Source: Aquila chrysaetos chrysaetos (taxonomy: Eukaryota; Chordata; Aves; Accipitriformes; Accipitridae). From it: DNA of 64,000 bases. How positions within the stretch are numbered: the stretch's first letter is position 1; every line of letters starts with the position of its first letter. This document shows positions 45,801 through 58,597 of this stretch, in pieces. The DNA is taken from assembly GCF_900496995.4 (NCBI RefSeq), contig NC_044012.1, positions 3,162,001-3,226,000 of the forward strand, in the 5' to 3' direction. The position numbers were made by a program, and so were the translations under genes. Below the pieces are notes generated by a model that had not been told where the DNA came from, did no database searches, and saw only the letters and a list, made by a program, of their open reading frames with translations.

Positions 45801-48654
45801 GCCTGGAGGCTGGGTTGGGTTTTAGGGACTGACTTGCCTTTTCCAGTACCACTGCTTGGTTATTGGTGTTGCAAATCCATTGTAGAAAATCGAACTGAGA
45901 TGCACTGAGTTAGGGGAAAACTTGATTTTTTTGCTGGATCGGGTTTTTCAGGGGCATCGCTGCCTGCAGCTAAAAGCAAGGCTTTAAAAACCCAGAAACC
46001 TCTTTCTCAGCTTCATGAAAAGCAATTTCAGCCTCTGCCACCCCCAGCTGTATTGCTGATCACTCTCAAATTCACAGCTCTCCCCTTTCAATCAATACAT
46101 TAATCATGGAAGAGACAACCCTGCATTTTATTTAACCTATTTCTCCAGGTTTGATTTTTTTTTTAATTATGGATAGGAGCAAATTCCTCAGGCCACTTTT
46201 GATTCTCTGAACTTCCCTGTGCTCGCAGCTTCTGTTTTAACTGATGAAGTTATGGCTGAGAATGGATTTTATTTAACTTCTGGCTTAGTTACTGGCACTG
46301 AAGGATCCAGATCAAGCAGAATTCATCAGATCTCATATAATTTTGTTCTGTGCCTCCAAGAAGCAAGCTGGGTTTTAATTTGTTTTCAGCTAACTGCAAT
46401 GAGCAGGAATAAAAGCATGAGCGGCTGTAAGTGTGCCCTGTGGGAAGCAAGCAAACTTTTTAATGCTATTTCCAAAAATCTCCAGCTGGTGGCAGCAGCA
46501 ATTTTTTTTTCCACCAAAAGTAAACCAGAAAACTAAAAGGGAAAAAAAAAAAAATCCCTAGAAATGATACCTACTAGCAATGTTCTGGAAATCTCAGGTG
46601 TGTTGCTCAAAAATGAGATTAAAAAATATTTATTGCTTCCTTAAAACGGGGGAAAAAAAAATCCCCGCTGCATTTAAACTAACCCGATGACAGAGTGCCC
46701 TAGGATGGATGTGTCGTCGAGAGGAGGTGTGCTGAAAGGGCACTTGAAAGCTTCCTTGGAGCTATCAGGTGCCATTAGGGATGTAATGACCCCCAAGGGA
46801 ACCAGATTTCCATGGCAGCTCACATCTTCCCAGCGCTCCCTCCCTTGTAATACTCTAAAACCCTTCTGTGGTAGAACAAGACCTGGTTTCTTCTAGGATA
46901 ACTAAGACATAGAGAAATTCAAGGCCATGCTGATGGGATCTCAAGGTGCGAGCTCCGCGGGAGGCATTTTCCAGTGAGGATGCCTGGATGAGGGCTCCAG
47001 CATCCCAGGATAAGCCTGGCTCTGCCAAGAGCCTGGAGGCTATCAAGGGTGACCTCTGGGCATGTGCTTTGCTTCCCACATGGATATCCTTAAAGATTTT
47101 GGAGTTTTCTCTTTGTTTTCTTTTTATGCTGTGTTGACAGTGACACTGATTTGCTAACTCCTAATGCCAAAAGAAATCATTGCTGCCTTTCTGCACTTTT
47201 GCAGCATGCAGCTTAGCTCTTTTTAGGCTGAAAAGCCTCTCCGGAGAAGACAATGCCTTTATTTTTGTGAATTTTGCAAATGTCCCTGAACAAATAGTAA
47301 TGAGTTATGTAATTGAAAAGCTATCATTCTGGGGAGCGTGCAATCCCGCCTTGCAATCCTCACCAAACCGCACGGCTCGACGCGTTTGTGGGGAGTGATT
47401 CATGTGCTGGTAGCAGAGACCAGCGTCCTCCCAGGCTATCGGTTGCGGTTGATAGAGGCATGTGCTCCGTCAACCCGTTTGGAGGTGGCAGACCTCCAAA
47501 ACCACCAAAGGTAGGGAACAAAAAGACATGCAGAAATCCAGAGTGGGAGCAGCGCTGTGCCCGGCGAGACCTGGTGAAGACGGATAGCGTGGGAGAAAGA
47601 AGGGGGGGGGGGTCACTTGAGGTTGGCCCCAGTCCAAAGCAGAAGGTTGGCTATCCCCTCTGAAATCATCTCTGTTTATGAGAGCGCCTTTGGATATACT
47701 TGATATCTGTGTAAATATCCCGTCTCTGTTCTTGGCTGCAGCTGGGGGATACTCTTTGTGTTTCCAAAGGCATGGCAGCCTTCACAAAACCGCTGATGCT
47801 CCTCGCTGCTGGAGGAGGAGGCCCAGGGCAGCTGAGATGGGGATGGCTGACGAAATCCTCCACCGCAGCCCGGGAACGTGGCAGGGTCCAGCAGCGGTGG
47901 AAGTGATGAGGGTTAACAAAAACAAGCAGGTATTTAACTAGGACAAGGAAAACCCGCAAATGTCAAACTGGCGCTGAAAGGTTTGGAGCTGTTGTCCTCC
48001 TTCGGATAAATCAGTGCATCACCCCTGAGTTGTTTTTTAAATTGTGTAGGCAAGCTCTGAAAGAAGGGAGCAGCTTAGGCAGAATATTGAAACCATCTTT
48101 TTCCCCTTCCCTTGCCTTATTCCAGGTGTTTCTCAAAAGCTTGTGCCTTCCTCTAAACCCTCCTATTCTCCACGGCAGCAGCCCCTTTGCAGGACATCTT
48201 GGCCTCTCCAGTCACCTGTCAGAAGCTTTTGTGTCCATGGGTTTAGAAGGGAGAACTGCACTTTTCCATCACCCATTTTTCACTGCAAAAGAAAAAAAGA
48301 AAAGAAAAGAAAGAAAAAAAAAAACTCCGATACTCTGATATAAAGCAAGTCTGACTCCTCTTAAGGCTTCAAAATTCTCCAGAAGGACCATTCCTAAATG
48401 GAAAGAAACCATGTCTGGTTCATCAAGCCTTTGGTGAACATGGTTTGTCAGTGCCAAGCTGGTGAGGACCTCCAGTCTCGGGCAAGAGGTAATGGCTTGG
48501 TCCCTGAAAACTCGCTTTGTCCATGCTCTGCCTTGGGTGCCTAAGATCATCTCTGAAAAGGGTTTGCTCGGCATGGTTTTCTTTTATTCTTGCTCTTCCA
48601 GTCTGGGGAGAACTGAAGGCCAGGTGGCATAGGAAGACATCGCAGACTCTTGTA
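42805..48654. other. Unique noncoding stretch with a CpG-richer patch
   Basis: No gene is recognised. The 43540-43870 part is unique sequence with many homeodomain/Pbx-type cores. A CpG-richer patch lies at about 44160-44430, where several frames are open on both strands. There is a T/C tract near 44829-44851, a G11 run at 47602-47612 and a purine tract at 48289-48325. Confidence 0.5.
44160..44430. other. CpG-richer patch
   Basis: I count roughly 20 CpG in about 270 bp, well above the surroundings. Frames are open in all three plus-strand phases, as expected from stop-poor GC-rich DNA. It could be a small CpG island; no TATA box, exon or transcript is visible. Confidence 0.35.
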
Positions 48655-49125
48655 AAATCTTGAAGTATTGTCCAATGTTGGGCCCACCATTTCAAGAGGG
48701 ATGTTGATAACTCAGAGAGGATCCAGCACAGGTCTTCCAACATGACCAGGCAGCTGGGGCTTGCGTGGCTTGCGAGGAGAGGCTGGGATGCTGGACTTTT
48801 TCAGATGCATGAAAAAGAGGTGAGCAGGCTTGCTGCTAGCCTACAGCAACTTGAAGAGGAGTTATGAAGATGATGGAGCCAAGCTCTGCTTGGAAATATC
48901 AGAATCACAAAGGACAGCGGTCACTGTTTCAGGATGGGCTTTAGAAACAAATTCTTCACCAGGAAGGTGACGCAGCCCTGGAACAGGTCCCTGAGAGGTC
49001 AAGAAAGCCCTGTCCTCAGAGGTAGGTGGGCATGACCTTATGCAGGTGATAGTTTGGCTTTGGACTAGAGACCCCCAGAGGCCCCTTGCAAGCAACATCT
49101 CTGGGTCTATAATTCCTTCAAATCA
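48655..49125 (+). mobile_element. Degraded CR1 LINE 3' end
   Basis: Ordered CR1 landmarks are visible on the plus strand: TTTCAAGAGGGATGTTGATAA, GAGGAGAGGCTGGG, GCCTACAGCAACTTGAAGAG, GATGATGGAGCCAAGCTCT, AATTCTTCACCAGGAAGGTG, GCAGCCCTGGAACAGG, then GGACTAGAGACCCCCAGAGG and TCTATAATTC near the end. This is the 3' part of the last ORF, the 3' UTR and a degenerate terminal repeat. The segment between the GAACAGG box and the GGACTAGA box is shorter than expected, indicating an internal deletion. The 5' end is truncated, as usual for CR1, and may extend to about 48600. It cannot encode protein. Confidence 0.85.
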
Positions 49126-52100
49126 ATTGTCTCTCTTCCCTTTTTCCTCTGTCTCACCTGTTAACATCTGAACCTCTTCGGCAGGATATCTCCATTTACA
49201 CAAATTATGGCACTACCACAACTGAGTCTTGTTGTCAGCCTCGAGTTACACCTACGCCACTACATAATACTTTGGTACGTCTTTCTACGCAGCCAGGCTG
49301 TCTGGGAAGGACTTACTCTTGGTGTTTTTACTCTAATCTTTGCGTCCCTTTGGGAATACCTCTGTCGAAAATAAACGTTGCTTTACTATTGGCACTGTTT
49401 CACTCCCGGAGGAGATTGGAGAGAATTTTGGAGCTCTCTTAACATGCAGTCACAATCACGGCTTCTGTGATTGAGTCGTTTCTCTCTAAATAAGTAAATT
49501 AACTCTAATACCCTTATTTGCTATCAACCTTATAAAACATAATAAAAGCCAGATGTCTCTTTTTTAACCTGATGTACTATAGAGGTTCGATGGATTATTT
49601 TTTCCAGACTTTATGAAAGTGATTTGTTTTCTTTGTTTCCTTTGGTGAATTCATTGCAGAATCTGATGAGAAGAAATTTGGAAATGTATTAAAATGGAAA
49701 AACCTGGTATCATATGGATGCAGGTCTCAGCTGGGGGAGAGCCAACCTTCCTCTCTCCATGTCTCATTCTGTGCTGCAAGTGGGTGGCTTTGCAGGGACG
49801 GTTTCTCCGGACCCAAGGACATGGGTAATGATTGAGTGATTTCAATTCAAAAGGGTGCAAAAGGATTCTCCAAAGCTGCTAAATAAGAGTGCTTGTCCCC
49901 AAGAACCTCCTAAACTGTCTGTCTCTTCCAGCTCTCCTGCTTGCATTGGAGAAGAAGTCATGCAGGATGGGAGCCACAGAGAGGATTTGGTGCCTAACGC
50001 TCATTGATTGATTTCAGCGATAGTTTGGGGCTTAAATAGCTTTGTGGTTTGAAGGCTGGGGTGCTTGGCAAGTCTGGAGCCAAAATGATGAAAAAATAGC
50101 AACTCTGTCAATTTCTGTAATTTCCTTTTCCTTTGGGTGAGTTCAGCTGAATCACAAGACGGACTTTCTGTGAAGAAGGAGGACTGAAGACCACACGATG
50201 CTTTGTCTTTAGTCCCTTGGTGCTTGAATGCAGCTGACGATCTCCATTCAGCTCCTTGCAAAACGAGCACACGATCCCTCTGCCACGTTAAGCTATTAAA
50301 AGCCTGAAACGTATACCTGGCTACCTCGCTGCTCCACCGTAATTAGGCACGCGGAAAGCATGCAAAAACCGTAATCGCGCTTAAAAACACTGCTTGGGAT
50401 TGAGTTACCTGCACCAAGCCTGCTGCCGTCAAGAGAGGAGGGACAGACAGCCACAGGGGATAGCAAAGCCACGTCCACGAGGTCTACAGAAGTGCGTCGG
50501 CAGTTGCAAGGCACGGATCTCGCTTCTCATCAGCAGCCCCGGCACAGGAGGAGCCGTGGTGGTAGAGGACTCCCCCCGAGATCATCGTCGTGTCCGTAGG
50601 GATGGTGCTGGCACAAGGATGTGAGCGGTGGGTGTGATGGGGCGGTGGGGCTCGGGTCTGCAGAGACAGCTCAACAGCGTGGTTGGCAGGTACAGGAGGG
50701 GGTGGAGAGGAGCTGGAACGATTCCTATTTATTTTATTGGCCTTCTTTCAAAATGTCTGAGAAATGAAAGGACCCTGTTCTGCAACTGTACCCCTTGGAG
50801 CTATGGGACTTGTCCATTGAGTAATTTTGACTTCCAATTAAACTAAATATTGTTTTTACGGAAATAGCTTTTTCCCCAGCTGGGGTGATAACACAGTTGC
50901 GATGTTTGGATGAGGTTTCTAGTGAAGCAATTTGGGGTTTCATGTCATTTACTGAGAGTCAGGCTAGTTCCTCATCCAAAATCATAATAAACAAACAACG
51001 CATACCCCGTAGCTGTTCTCCTGAGCTCAAGCAACCTTCATTCAGGCACTCTTCTTCAATAACTCATCCATATACTGCTTCTACTTTGGGGTCACTCACC
51101 TTGACTGTATCTCCTACATAATACTCCAATTCATACGTCCATGGGCATATTGCAAAATGCGAGCCCGGGCAGAACAAAGCCACCAAGGTTCATGAGTCGG
51201 AGCTGTCATTTCTTCCTGTGATTATATACTGCGGGTGTCCCCAGAATATGGGGAAATTGCTTTTTCTTGTGGCACTAGCATCACATTTTAGCAGCGTTGA
51301 GACTGGCAGAAGGCCATGCTGGGTCAAATTGGTGCTGAAACAGCTATCATCCAGCAAGACTGTTTTCTTCTTAATAGTAATCTGATAAAACCAAGTAGAG
51401 ACCAGCAAGCTGACCTGGCAATGATTTGAGTAACCCTTCCCAGCTTTGCTCAGTTGATGCTCTAAGACAATGCAAATTTTATAACCGCATCAACATAAAA
51501 TCCCTCCCTCCTGCATCCTTTTGCTCTGAGAGCACAAATGACGCTGCTGGTAGAGTTTCATACTCCTGATTTGTACAAATCATGTAAAGCTTATGAGTGT
51601 GTCAGATGGCATTATGGTAAGCCCCTTTGCCTATCTGATTTTTCTGCATGCTGCCGATTTCCCTGTATCCCTAATTTCAGACGTGAAATGCCGATCCAGC
51701 AAGCAAGCCTCCTGCCTTTTAAATTAGAAAAAGGAATGGAAAACCTCTGCATTAAAATTATAGGTATCTCTGTGGTATTACAGAGGCATTAAGGGCTTAA
51801 CCCGCTGAACAAAGGTAGAGTCCGAAAGCCTGCTGTGCAAAATTGTGCGAGATGTCAAAGCAATTTGTACTGAAACCCCGGCACGGGACTTGCTGGAGGA
51901 TGCACAGTCCTTCCTCTAAAGGCAAATTAGTGGGAATCAGTTGTTTTAAGCTATGACCCCTTCGCTCGGCACATGCTACTGTCTTACTTGAACCATGTGA
52001 AGCTCCGTCCATGCCCATGGCTTTTAAACACAACATTTATTATCCTTCGCCCCCCAGATTAGGGGGATCCCTCCGATGGAGAGCCCAGAGCAAGGCGCAC

Positions 52101-52198
52101 ACATGCCATCTGGTTTTCATGTTCAATCTCATCTCTTTTACTTCGCCGTGAGGGAAGGCTCAAGTGACAACAGAACAATGCTCGCCCTGCAGACTGAC

Positions 52199-52225
52199 TA
52201 ATTAGGCTGCATCTGGAGCTAATTA
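52199..52225 (+). promoter_or_regulatory. Two TAATTA sites 21 bp apart
   Basis: TAATTA occurs at 52199-52204 and 52220-52225. The 21-bp spacing is two helical turns, which would place two homeodomain proteins on the same face of the helix. Function is inferred. Confidence 0.2.
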
Positions 52226-52417
52226 AATGTGGAGTCACCCGCAAGGAGAGTACTCTTCTTATCATACCAGCAGTAGGGGCGAGACAGAAGAAAAATCGCT
52301 GATGATATGCCTCGTTTTTTCTTGCAAGCAATTTAAACGAGTCAACGGAGATCAGAGCGGATGGACATTTTTCCCTTAGCAGAAATGGGAGCAGGATTGG
52401 TCCCAGGATGATGAAGC

Positions 52418-52442
52418 GGGGGCGGGGGGGGTTGGAAGGGGG
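52418..52442 (+). other. G-quadruplex motif
   Basis: G5-C-G8-TTGGAA-G5 satisfies the usual four-run G3+ with loops of 1-7 nt. It is also GC-box-like. No gene start is visible nearby. Confidence 0.5.
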
Positions 52443-53141
52443 AAAGGTGGGAGCTGGAGATATTTCAAACATAAGAACAATTAAATGAGATCGTGTTTGA
52501 ACTGTTGCTTCTGTGCATAATGTATGGGCGTGAAGATACCTCTTCAGCATTAATATCATTTAATATTCTAGTTTCTGATACTCAGTGGCACACGTAATTA
52601 AAGTAAACTGACCTTTACCAGATGAAATATGCTCTGATTTCTCTTTTAGTTTTAACTATAAAAAGGAATTTTTATTGTTAAATGTTCTAATCTTAGTCTT
52701 GTTTGGCCAAAGCTGGGAGAAATATGGTTTCTATTGCTTCATCAGTCACTAATTAGTATGAGGCTGCACATTTTTTAATAGCTAGACAGTTTTATTCTGT
52801 GACCTTGGGAAGCAAATGAATTCTTTTGAAGGTCCAGAAAGTCCAGGGTACAGAGAAGCATATGGGTTTAAACATAAAGTAGCAGGGTTTATTTTTTATG
52901 CTTATATTTTTCATCATAACACTTGAAATGGTAATAAAGGGAGAGAAGTCCTCCAAACTCTAGAGATAAATTTGTCATGACTTGGTTCAGAACAGTAAAT
53001 GATTTTTAGATCAATTTTAGCTCCTTTTTTCCTCACCTGGAAACATTTCATTTCCCGGATGGGCAATGGTTTAGCTGCAGATTCTCATCAGACAGAGATT
53101 TTTTGACTGATTTTTTTTCTTTTTGTTGTCTTTTTGTCTAG

Positions 53142-53291
53142 GAGCCATCATCAAGAGGCCATGCATGCTAGGAAGTTCCCAGGAGCATCCAGCCCCACAC
53201 ATGGATCCATCCAGAGCTGGGGTTTCCACAGCCCTGCTGTACCTTGGGGCTTGTTGCTTTCACCCAACCTGCGCCATTTCAATCTATTTTG
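53142..53291 (+). other. Exon candidate (150 nt, phase 1-1), plus strand
   Basis: A long pyrimidine tract ending in TTTTTGTCTAG precedes the segment, making this the strongest acceptor I noticed. TATTTTG|GTGAGA follows it. The 150-nt segment is open in the frame beginning AIIKRPCMLG and has symmetrical phase 1-1. It connects in frame to the candidate at 53536. No family is recognised. Confidence 0.2.
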
Positions 53292-53535
53292 GTGAGATGA
53301 GCATCTGGGTTCCTGCCAGAGCTTGCTCAGGATCTAGACCTACGGATGGCTCTTTGTGCCTCCTCCAAATTCTCCTCTCCACGCTGGAAGTGTCTGTCTC
53401 TGAACATTGCACCTATTATGTTGGTGGAAAAGTCCCAAAGCCAGAGAAATCCCCCCAAACGGGTGATTCAGGTATTTTGTTTAACATATTATACATCAAA
53501 CTTGTTTAATCTTTTGGGGATTTGTCCCACCACAG
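53292..53535. other. Short stretch between exon candidates
   Basis: It would be a 244-bp intron if the flanking candidates are real. It is also open in the upstream frame, so intron retention or simple chance openness are alternatives. Confidence 0.3.
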
Positions 53536-53618
53536 AGTCAGAAACAAAGAAGCCCTCTGCTCCCATCCCACCGAGACCAAGTCTGGGCACCAAAGCTGCT
53601 GCTGGGCTCTTCGCCTGA
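53536..53618 (+). other. Terminal exon candidate, plus strand
   Basis: It follows TTTGTCCCACCACAG. Entered in phase 1 from 53291 it reads ESETKKPSAPIPPRPSLG and stops at TGA 53616-53618, giving a proline-rich tail of 27 further residues. No nearby AATAAA is seen and no family is recognised. Confidence 0.17.
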
Positions 53619-56600
53619 TCTCCACGTTCTACCTTCCCCTTGTCCTTCTCTCCTTTACGGTCCAGGTATTTCTTTCTCTTTCCTGCATTGAGTGTTATCC
53701 CCAGCACAGCCCAGTCACCCACCCAGACGCTCACATTGAGCCAGGGGCATTTGGCAGGAGCAGGAGGTCACAGGCAACCGGAGGAGGCAGGAGGTTACCT
53801 TGGAAGTGAAGAAAACATCTTCAGTCTATCCAAAAGCTTCCTAAAGGAATTTATTAGCCGGTCTGTGCTGTTGGCATCTGCAAGGGATGGATGCAGGGGA
53901 AAAGTAAAGCTCTTTTATAACTGTAACGCCAGGCTGGGGTTGAGGGTTTAGGCTCAGCTGAGTATCCAGATGCTCCTGCTCAAGGAGAGCAGATGCTCGA
54001 TGGAGCCCCCACGTTCGCTGCCTTTCACCGCTCGGCTCAGGAACAAAACCAGGAGGCTCCTTTCCCATGGGATTTTGAGCAGTTTGATGTCCAGCTCCAG
54101 CCTGCAGTGGGGAAAGGAAAAATATTCACATGGAGGCTTTGCATCTGTGCAAAATTATCTGGTCTTTCCTGAATTTCAAGGTTTTGGTATATCCCTTTTC
54201 TTTAAGAGCAGAGGAGGGAAAGGGAAGAGGAGCTGGGACATGCCGGGCAGTTTTTCCAGTCCTTGGCCCTCATCTTGAAATGGAGAAGTGACGTGTAGGA
54301 GCGAAATGATGACTTGATTTGTGGTCTGTGTGGTTTAACAAGCAGCTTATGTGGATTGCTATTACATAAGTGAGGAACACAGGCTGGAGTTCAGTCTCGG
54401 TGATTTTCTTTGCGATCCCAGACCCCGTCAGCCTCAAATTTTAAGGGTTCTGGCACAATTTGTCATATTAAACTATGGGGTTTCATGAACATAGGACTTG
54501 AGGATTGGACAGTTCAATTTTTAGGCAAATGGTGTGTGTGTGGGAGTGAAAGGTCATCTTAGGCTTATCTCTAAATAAACCCAGGAAACTCAAAATCAGC
54601 TCCTTTTTTTATCCCGCACAGGCTGGCAAATGGGCAAACCGGTGTGGATAGCTTTTTTTTTAATATACAAATGTTCCCCACTGAAGCATGAACTCAAATA
54701 TTAGCTTTCCACCTAGCAAGACTAGACAGGAGCAGGGAAAAGCCACGTCTGTTTCTTATCCTTGATGCAGGGAAACTATTTAAATCTGCTATTTTTTTAA
54801 TTTTTTTTTTTCAGCTCTGCATAGGAGTGTTTACTTTATTTGGGGGGATTCAGAGGGCTAATGAATGCAGGCTTTAGTGAAACCCACCTCATTGTAATTT
54901 TCACAAACTCCATCAAAACATCCCTTTCTCTCTCTGCCTTTTCAAAAAGAGCCTTTTTTTCCCCTCCCTCCCCCGTGTTTCTGCATGTTGTGATTTCACT
55001 GAGGCTTCCAATGGTCTTCAACAGTTCATTTATGCTGGGAGCCTTCTATAAACTGTACAGCCATGGTCTCCTCGCCCGGCCACCCACCGAACCAGCCTGT
55101 CTAAACAGCATCTGTCTACATCCCAGACACATCCAGCAAGTTAAAAATGGACCGAGTCCAGCTTCTTTCTTTTTTTCCCCCCCTTTCTGCCCTCCTGCAA
55201 AGCTGGGGTGGGAGTGGAGAAGGGGGCAGAGGGTGTGCTGCCCCAGATCTGGCAGGGTTGGGGTGCTCCTCTTGCACCCCTGATGCTGCCTCCCCTCCCG
55301 GATTTGTTTGGTGAGCCGTGCAAGACCTCCATCCCTCAACGCCGGCGTTAGTCCTACCAAATCTCTCCATTGCTAGCAGATGCATTATTAGTGATGGGAG
55401 CCTATTTAAACTTAATCCCAAATGCATTACCTAGTGAGTTTTACTTGGCTTTTTGACTTAAGGTATTGGAGGTTATTACCTCTGGTATGCAGGCGTTGCT
55501 CTGAAGAATCTCCCCGGCGAACGGCTCCATTTGGTGAGAGGGCAGGGACGGACGGGGTTTTCCTTGCTTGTGCAATTTGGACACATTTTTGAAAGATTAA
55601 GTCAGATCAGCCACTTGAAAGTCTTGGTTATCCCTCGAGTGTGACAGCATGAAACCCATTCTCCCTCCAAAGAGCCTTGCTCCACTCAGAGGGCTGGAGG
55701 AGAGCCTGAAAAAATTAAAAGAGGGCTTAATATTGCTTGACAGTTTGCAGAGGTTTGTGTTTCCCAAAATGCTGCTTTTCCTCCTCTTTACCCTGCAACA
55801 TTATCAGTAAATATGTATCCCTGGTGAAGGAAACTGCCCGCTGCGGTCACCGGGCGTTTGCATGAGGTTTATTCGCACCCGTGTCAACACGGTGAATGCG
55901 GCAGAAAGAGGATTGCCAAGGGCTTGTTTAGGCTTCAGTCCTGGAAAGGTGTCATCTCTCTTAATTAGGGAAGCTGTCATTACAGGTAGGTGGTATTTTA
56001 GGGAGAAAAGGTCATGTTTCTTGGCTGACAAGGGCTGGGCTCAAAAATAGTAATTGGGTAATGAAATGCAAGGTTTAAATCTGTTGGCATCATCAGCGAG
56101 ACTGCCCCTGAGTTCAACAGAGCAGGGATGTTGCACATATAGCTTAGAAGAGCTTTGATTTTATTTAACATTTAGTTTTCAAGAGAAAATGTAAACTTCT
56201 GGGATGATGCATGCAACAGGTTTACCTTTTGGCATCTATCACATGCCAGCTCCCTCTGAAATAAAGCAAACCTGCAGTTTTTACATGTGTGTCCTATTTG
56301 ACCTAAGAAAGCAAACCAATAAAAAAGTAAAGATGAAATGGGACGGAATGCCTCAGAGTGAAAATATTATTCTTTAAATACAGCAGGAAAGTAACACATA
56401 AATGAAGGGAATTCTAAAAAAAAAAAAAAAAAAAAAGAGAGAGAAAAAAGGATAGAAACACTTAAATACTAATCAGATGAAGGGCATGCATAAACTCATC
56501 ACCTTATAGAGTGGGATTTCTGGGATAGATGACTGAAGGATGTGTCCACAGCAGGACCCTGGTTTAAGAGGTGTCCCCCACCCCCGTGAGCACTGTCCCT

Positions 56601-58503
56601 GCCGGGGTGGCAGCGTGGGACACTGGTGACAATTCCTCCAGTGCCCTCCGACACGCTGCAAACAGCAGCATCGTGTCGGGCTGCTGCTGCCCAGTGGGTT
56701 TGCTGGTGGTGGCTGGATCAGCTCTGAGACCTCCAGAGACCCACAGGACCTGCTTTACAGATCAGCCCTGCGTTTTTCACATTAACTCCGTCCATAGCAT
56801 GCTACACTTCAAATTTAACCTCAATAATTTCGGCTCAGATGAGATAGTACAGCAGGCTCCAGTGGGCTGCTTATGCCTATGCAAAACTGTAATACTGCTT
56901 GTTGACTTCCCTGCATAGCACAGAGATGATTTATTGCAAATCTCAGGTGCCTAGAGATGCGTGTTTTGCTCTCAAACCTATCACTTGCTTCAGCATTAAG
57001 GGGAATTGGTTATAAAGTGATGCATGGCTTTTTAAAAAGAAAAGGATGGGATGTGCTCCCCCATACTGCTAACGGCACTTCATTGTTCTTGTGCCTCCTT
57101 TAAGCCCAATTCAGATTAGATTCACTATCATTCATGATTATGTAAAAGAAGTGATAAAACGTGGCTTTTAAAAAAGTCATGTTTGTACAAGAATTTGCTG
57201 ACATATTGTGGAGAGATAACACGATAGTGAAAATAGCCAGATCCTGCCTGGCCTGGCGTCTGGAATCAGTAAAAGGAGGCAGTCAGGCATATTGCAACTT
57301 AACTTCTGTTCCCTTTCCAGCACAAAATCCGCACCTTTTATTATTTTTTTGTAAACCGACCGATACGATTTTCATTGAAAACTTGCCATATTTCCTGGAT
57401 CTTGGCTCCAGCCTGAACTGCATTGTAATCATTTCACACCAAAGTCAAGGGAGGAGTTTCTGAATGTATAAAAGGAGAAAACATCGGCGCTTCAGCAGAA
57501 ATGGCCAGCCAGGCTTGCCAATACAAACTGGAGCATCAACAGCTGATGCCGGAGGAATGCAGTCGGTGTGTGGAGAAGAACAGCAGGGTGGCCCTAAGAA
57601 ATTAGAAAACTGCCTGGTTTTAAATTGGGATTTGCTCCTTGTTAGGTCCTAGCAATTGCTACTAATAGTGACGTGAGCTGCTGCCTCGCCGTCTCCTGAG
57701 TTGTCTCATCTTCTGCTGCAGGCTCAGCCTGGCTCCCCGGGGAAATGGGGTGTATATCTTTCACTTCTGAACCCGGCAGCCCATTTTGGCCAGGTCTGAT
57801 AAACACACAGGAGCCCCAGAGATAACCAAGGTCCTACAAATTGGGTGAAAATAGGTGTCTGGGGAGAAAAACACAATTGGGAAAGCTGCAGAGCCTTTGT
57901 TGGTCATGGTCAATCTCACCAGGTTGAAGCATCACTGTGTTCCCAAGACCGTGTTTCCCCATCAAGAAAAAACTCCTCCTTGAAGCTATTTTATCATCAG
58001 TTGTATGTTACATACAAAGAGGGAATGCCCTTAAAGACCTGGACTCTTCTGCTGTAATTCCCAGGCTCTTAGCCACAATCTGTTATTGCATGAGTATTTG
58101 CATTTGGACTCTTGGTGGAATAAGGAAAAAGGTGATAAAGGTGAACAGAAACAGAGGCATGGTTTTAATAACAGCAGCAAGGAAAGGAAGTGTGTGCACA
58201 AAATGTGCTGGAGGTCTATTTTTCACTTGCTGAAAGTCTCCACTGTATTTGGACTGTGTGTCCTTGGGTCTATCGGTAACCACAAAAATTATTCATTAGG
58301 TCCTCTGCCCCTTCTGCCAAAGCCGTGGTTTGTAGAGTATTAGATATCTTCAGTAATAAGGTTTCAATCCCTTCACTTGAGGGGCTGAGACAAGCTTGGA
58401 TAGGCTTTGCCATAAGAGAGGGATTTTCTTTTGCTTAATTCCACCCCATTACTCTTCATTTAATTCCTTTGTACCACTCTCAGCAATTACCTCCCCTCCA
58501 CAG
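53619..58503. other. Unique noncoding stretch
   Basis: No gene is recognised. It contains an A21 tract (56416-56436) followed by a GA-rich run. The sequence at about 55380-55500, 56050-56270 and 57080-57200 is AT-rich, unique and without repeat signatures. Open frames are short. Confidence 0.55.
56416..56436 (+). repeat. Poly-A tract, A21
   Basis: Twenty-one A followed by GAGAGAGAAAAAAG. No retroposon body or target-site duplication was recognised. Confidence 0.95.
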
Positions 58504-58597
58504 GACGCTGCTTCTCTACGTATCAAATGGCCAGCTCTGTGTTTGCTTTGTAACATCTTATTTGAGTACACAAATATAGAGATATTTGACAATTACG
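58504..58597 (+). other. Exon candidate (94 nt), plus strand
   Basis: Acceptor TTACCTCCCCTCCACAG and donor AATTACG|GTAAGA bound a segment open in phase 0 that reads DAASLRIKWPALCLLCNILF at its start. No partner exon was found and no family is recognised. Confidence 0.12.

Larger units (their letters stand above)
49126..53141. other. Unique noncoding stretch
   Basis: No gene is recognised. It contains twin TAATTA sites (52199-52225) and a G-rich quadruplex motif (52418-52442). At 51309 the string GGCCATGCTGGGTCAAA resembles a CR1-related reptilian repeat, but flanking alignment is too weak to call. Sequence at 52550-52980 is AT-rich. The interval ends in a strong pyrimidine tract and CTAG at 53111-53141. 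Confidence 0.5.

Noticed and set aside
51305..51420. CR1-related repeat near GGCCATGCTGGGTCAAA
   Set aside because: Only about 17 bp match a remembered reptilian repeat. The flanks align too poorly to call.
52797..52815. MIR-like TGTGACCTTGGGAAG
   Set aside because: A short box without the following CCTCAGTT segment; chance is likely.
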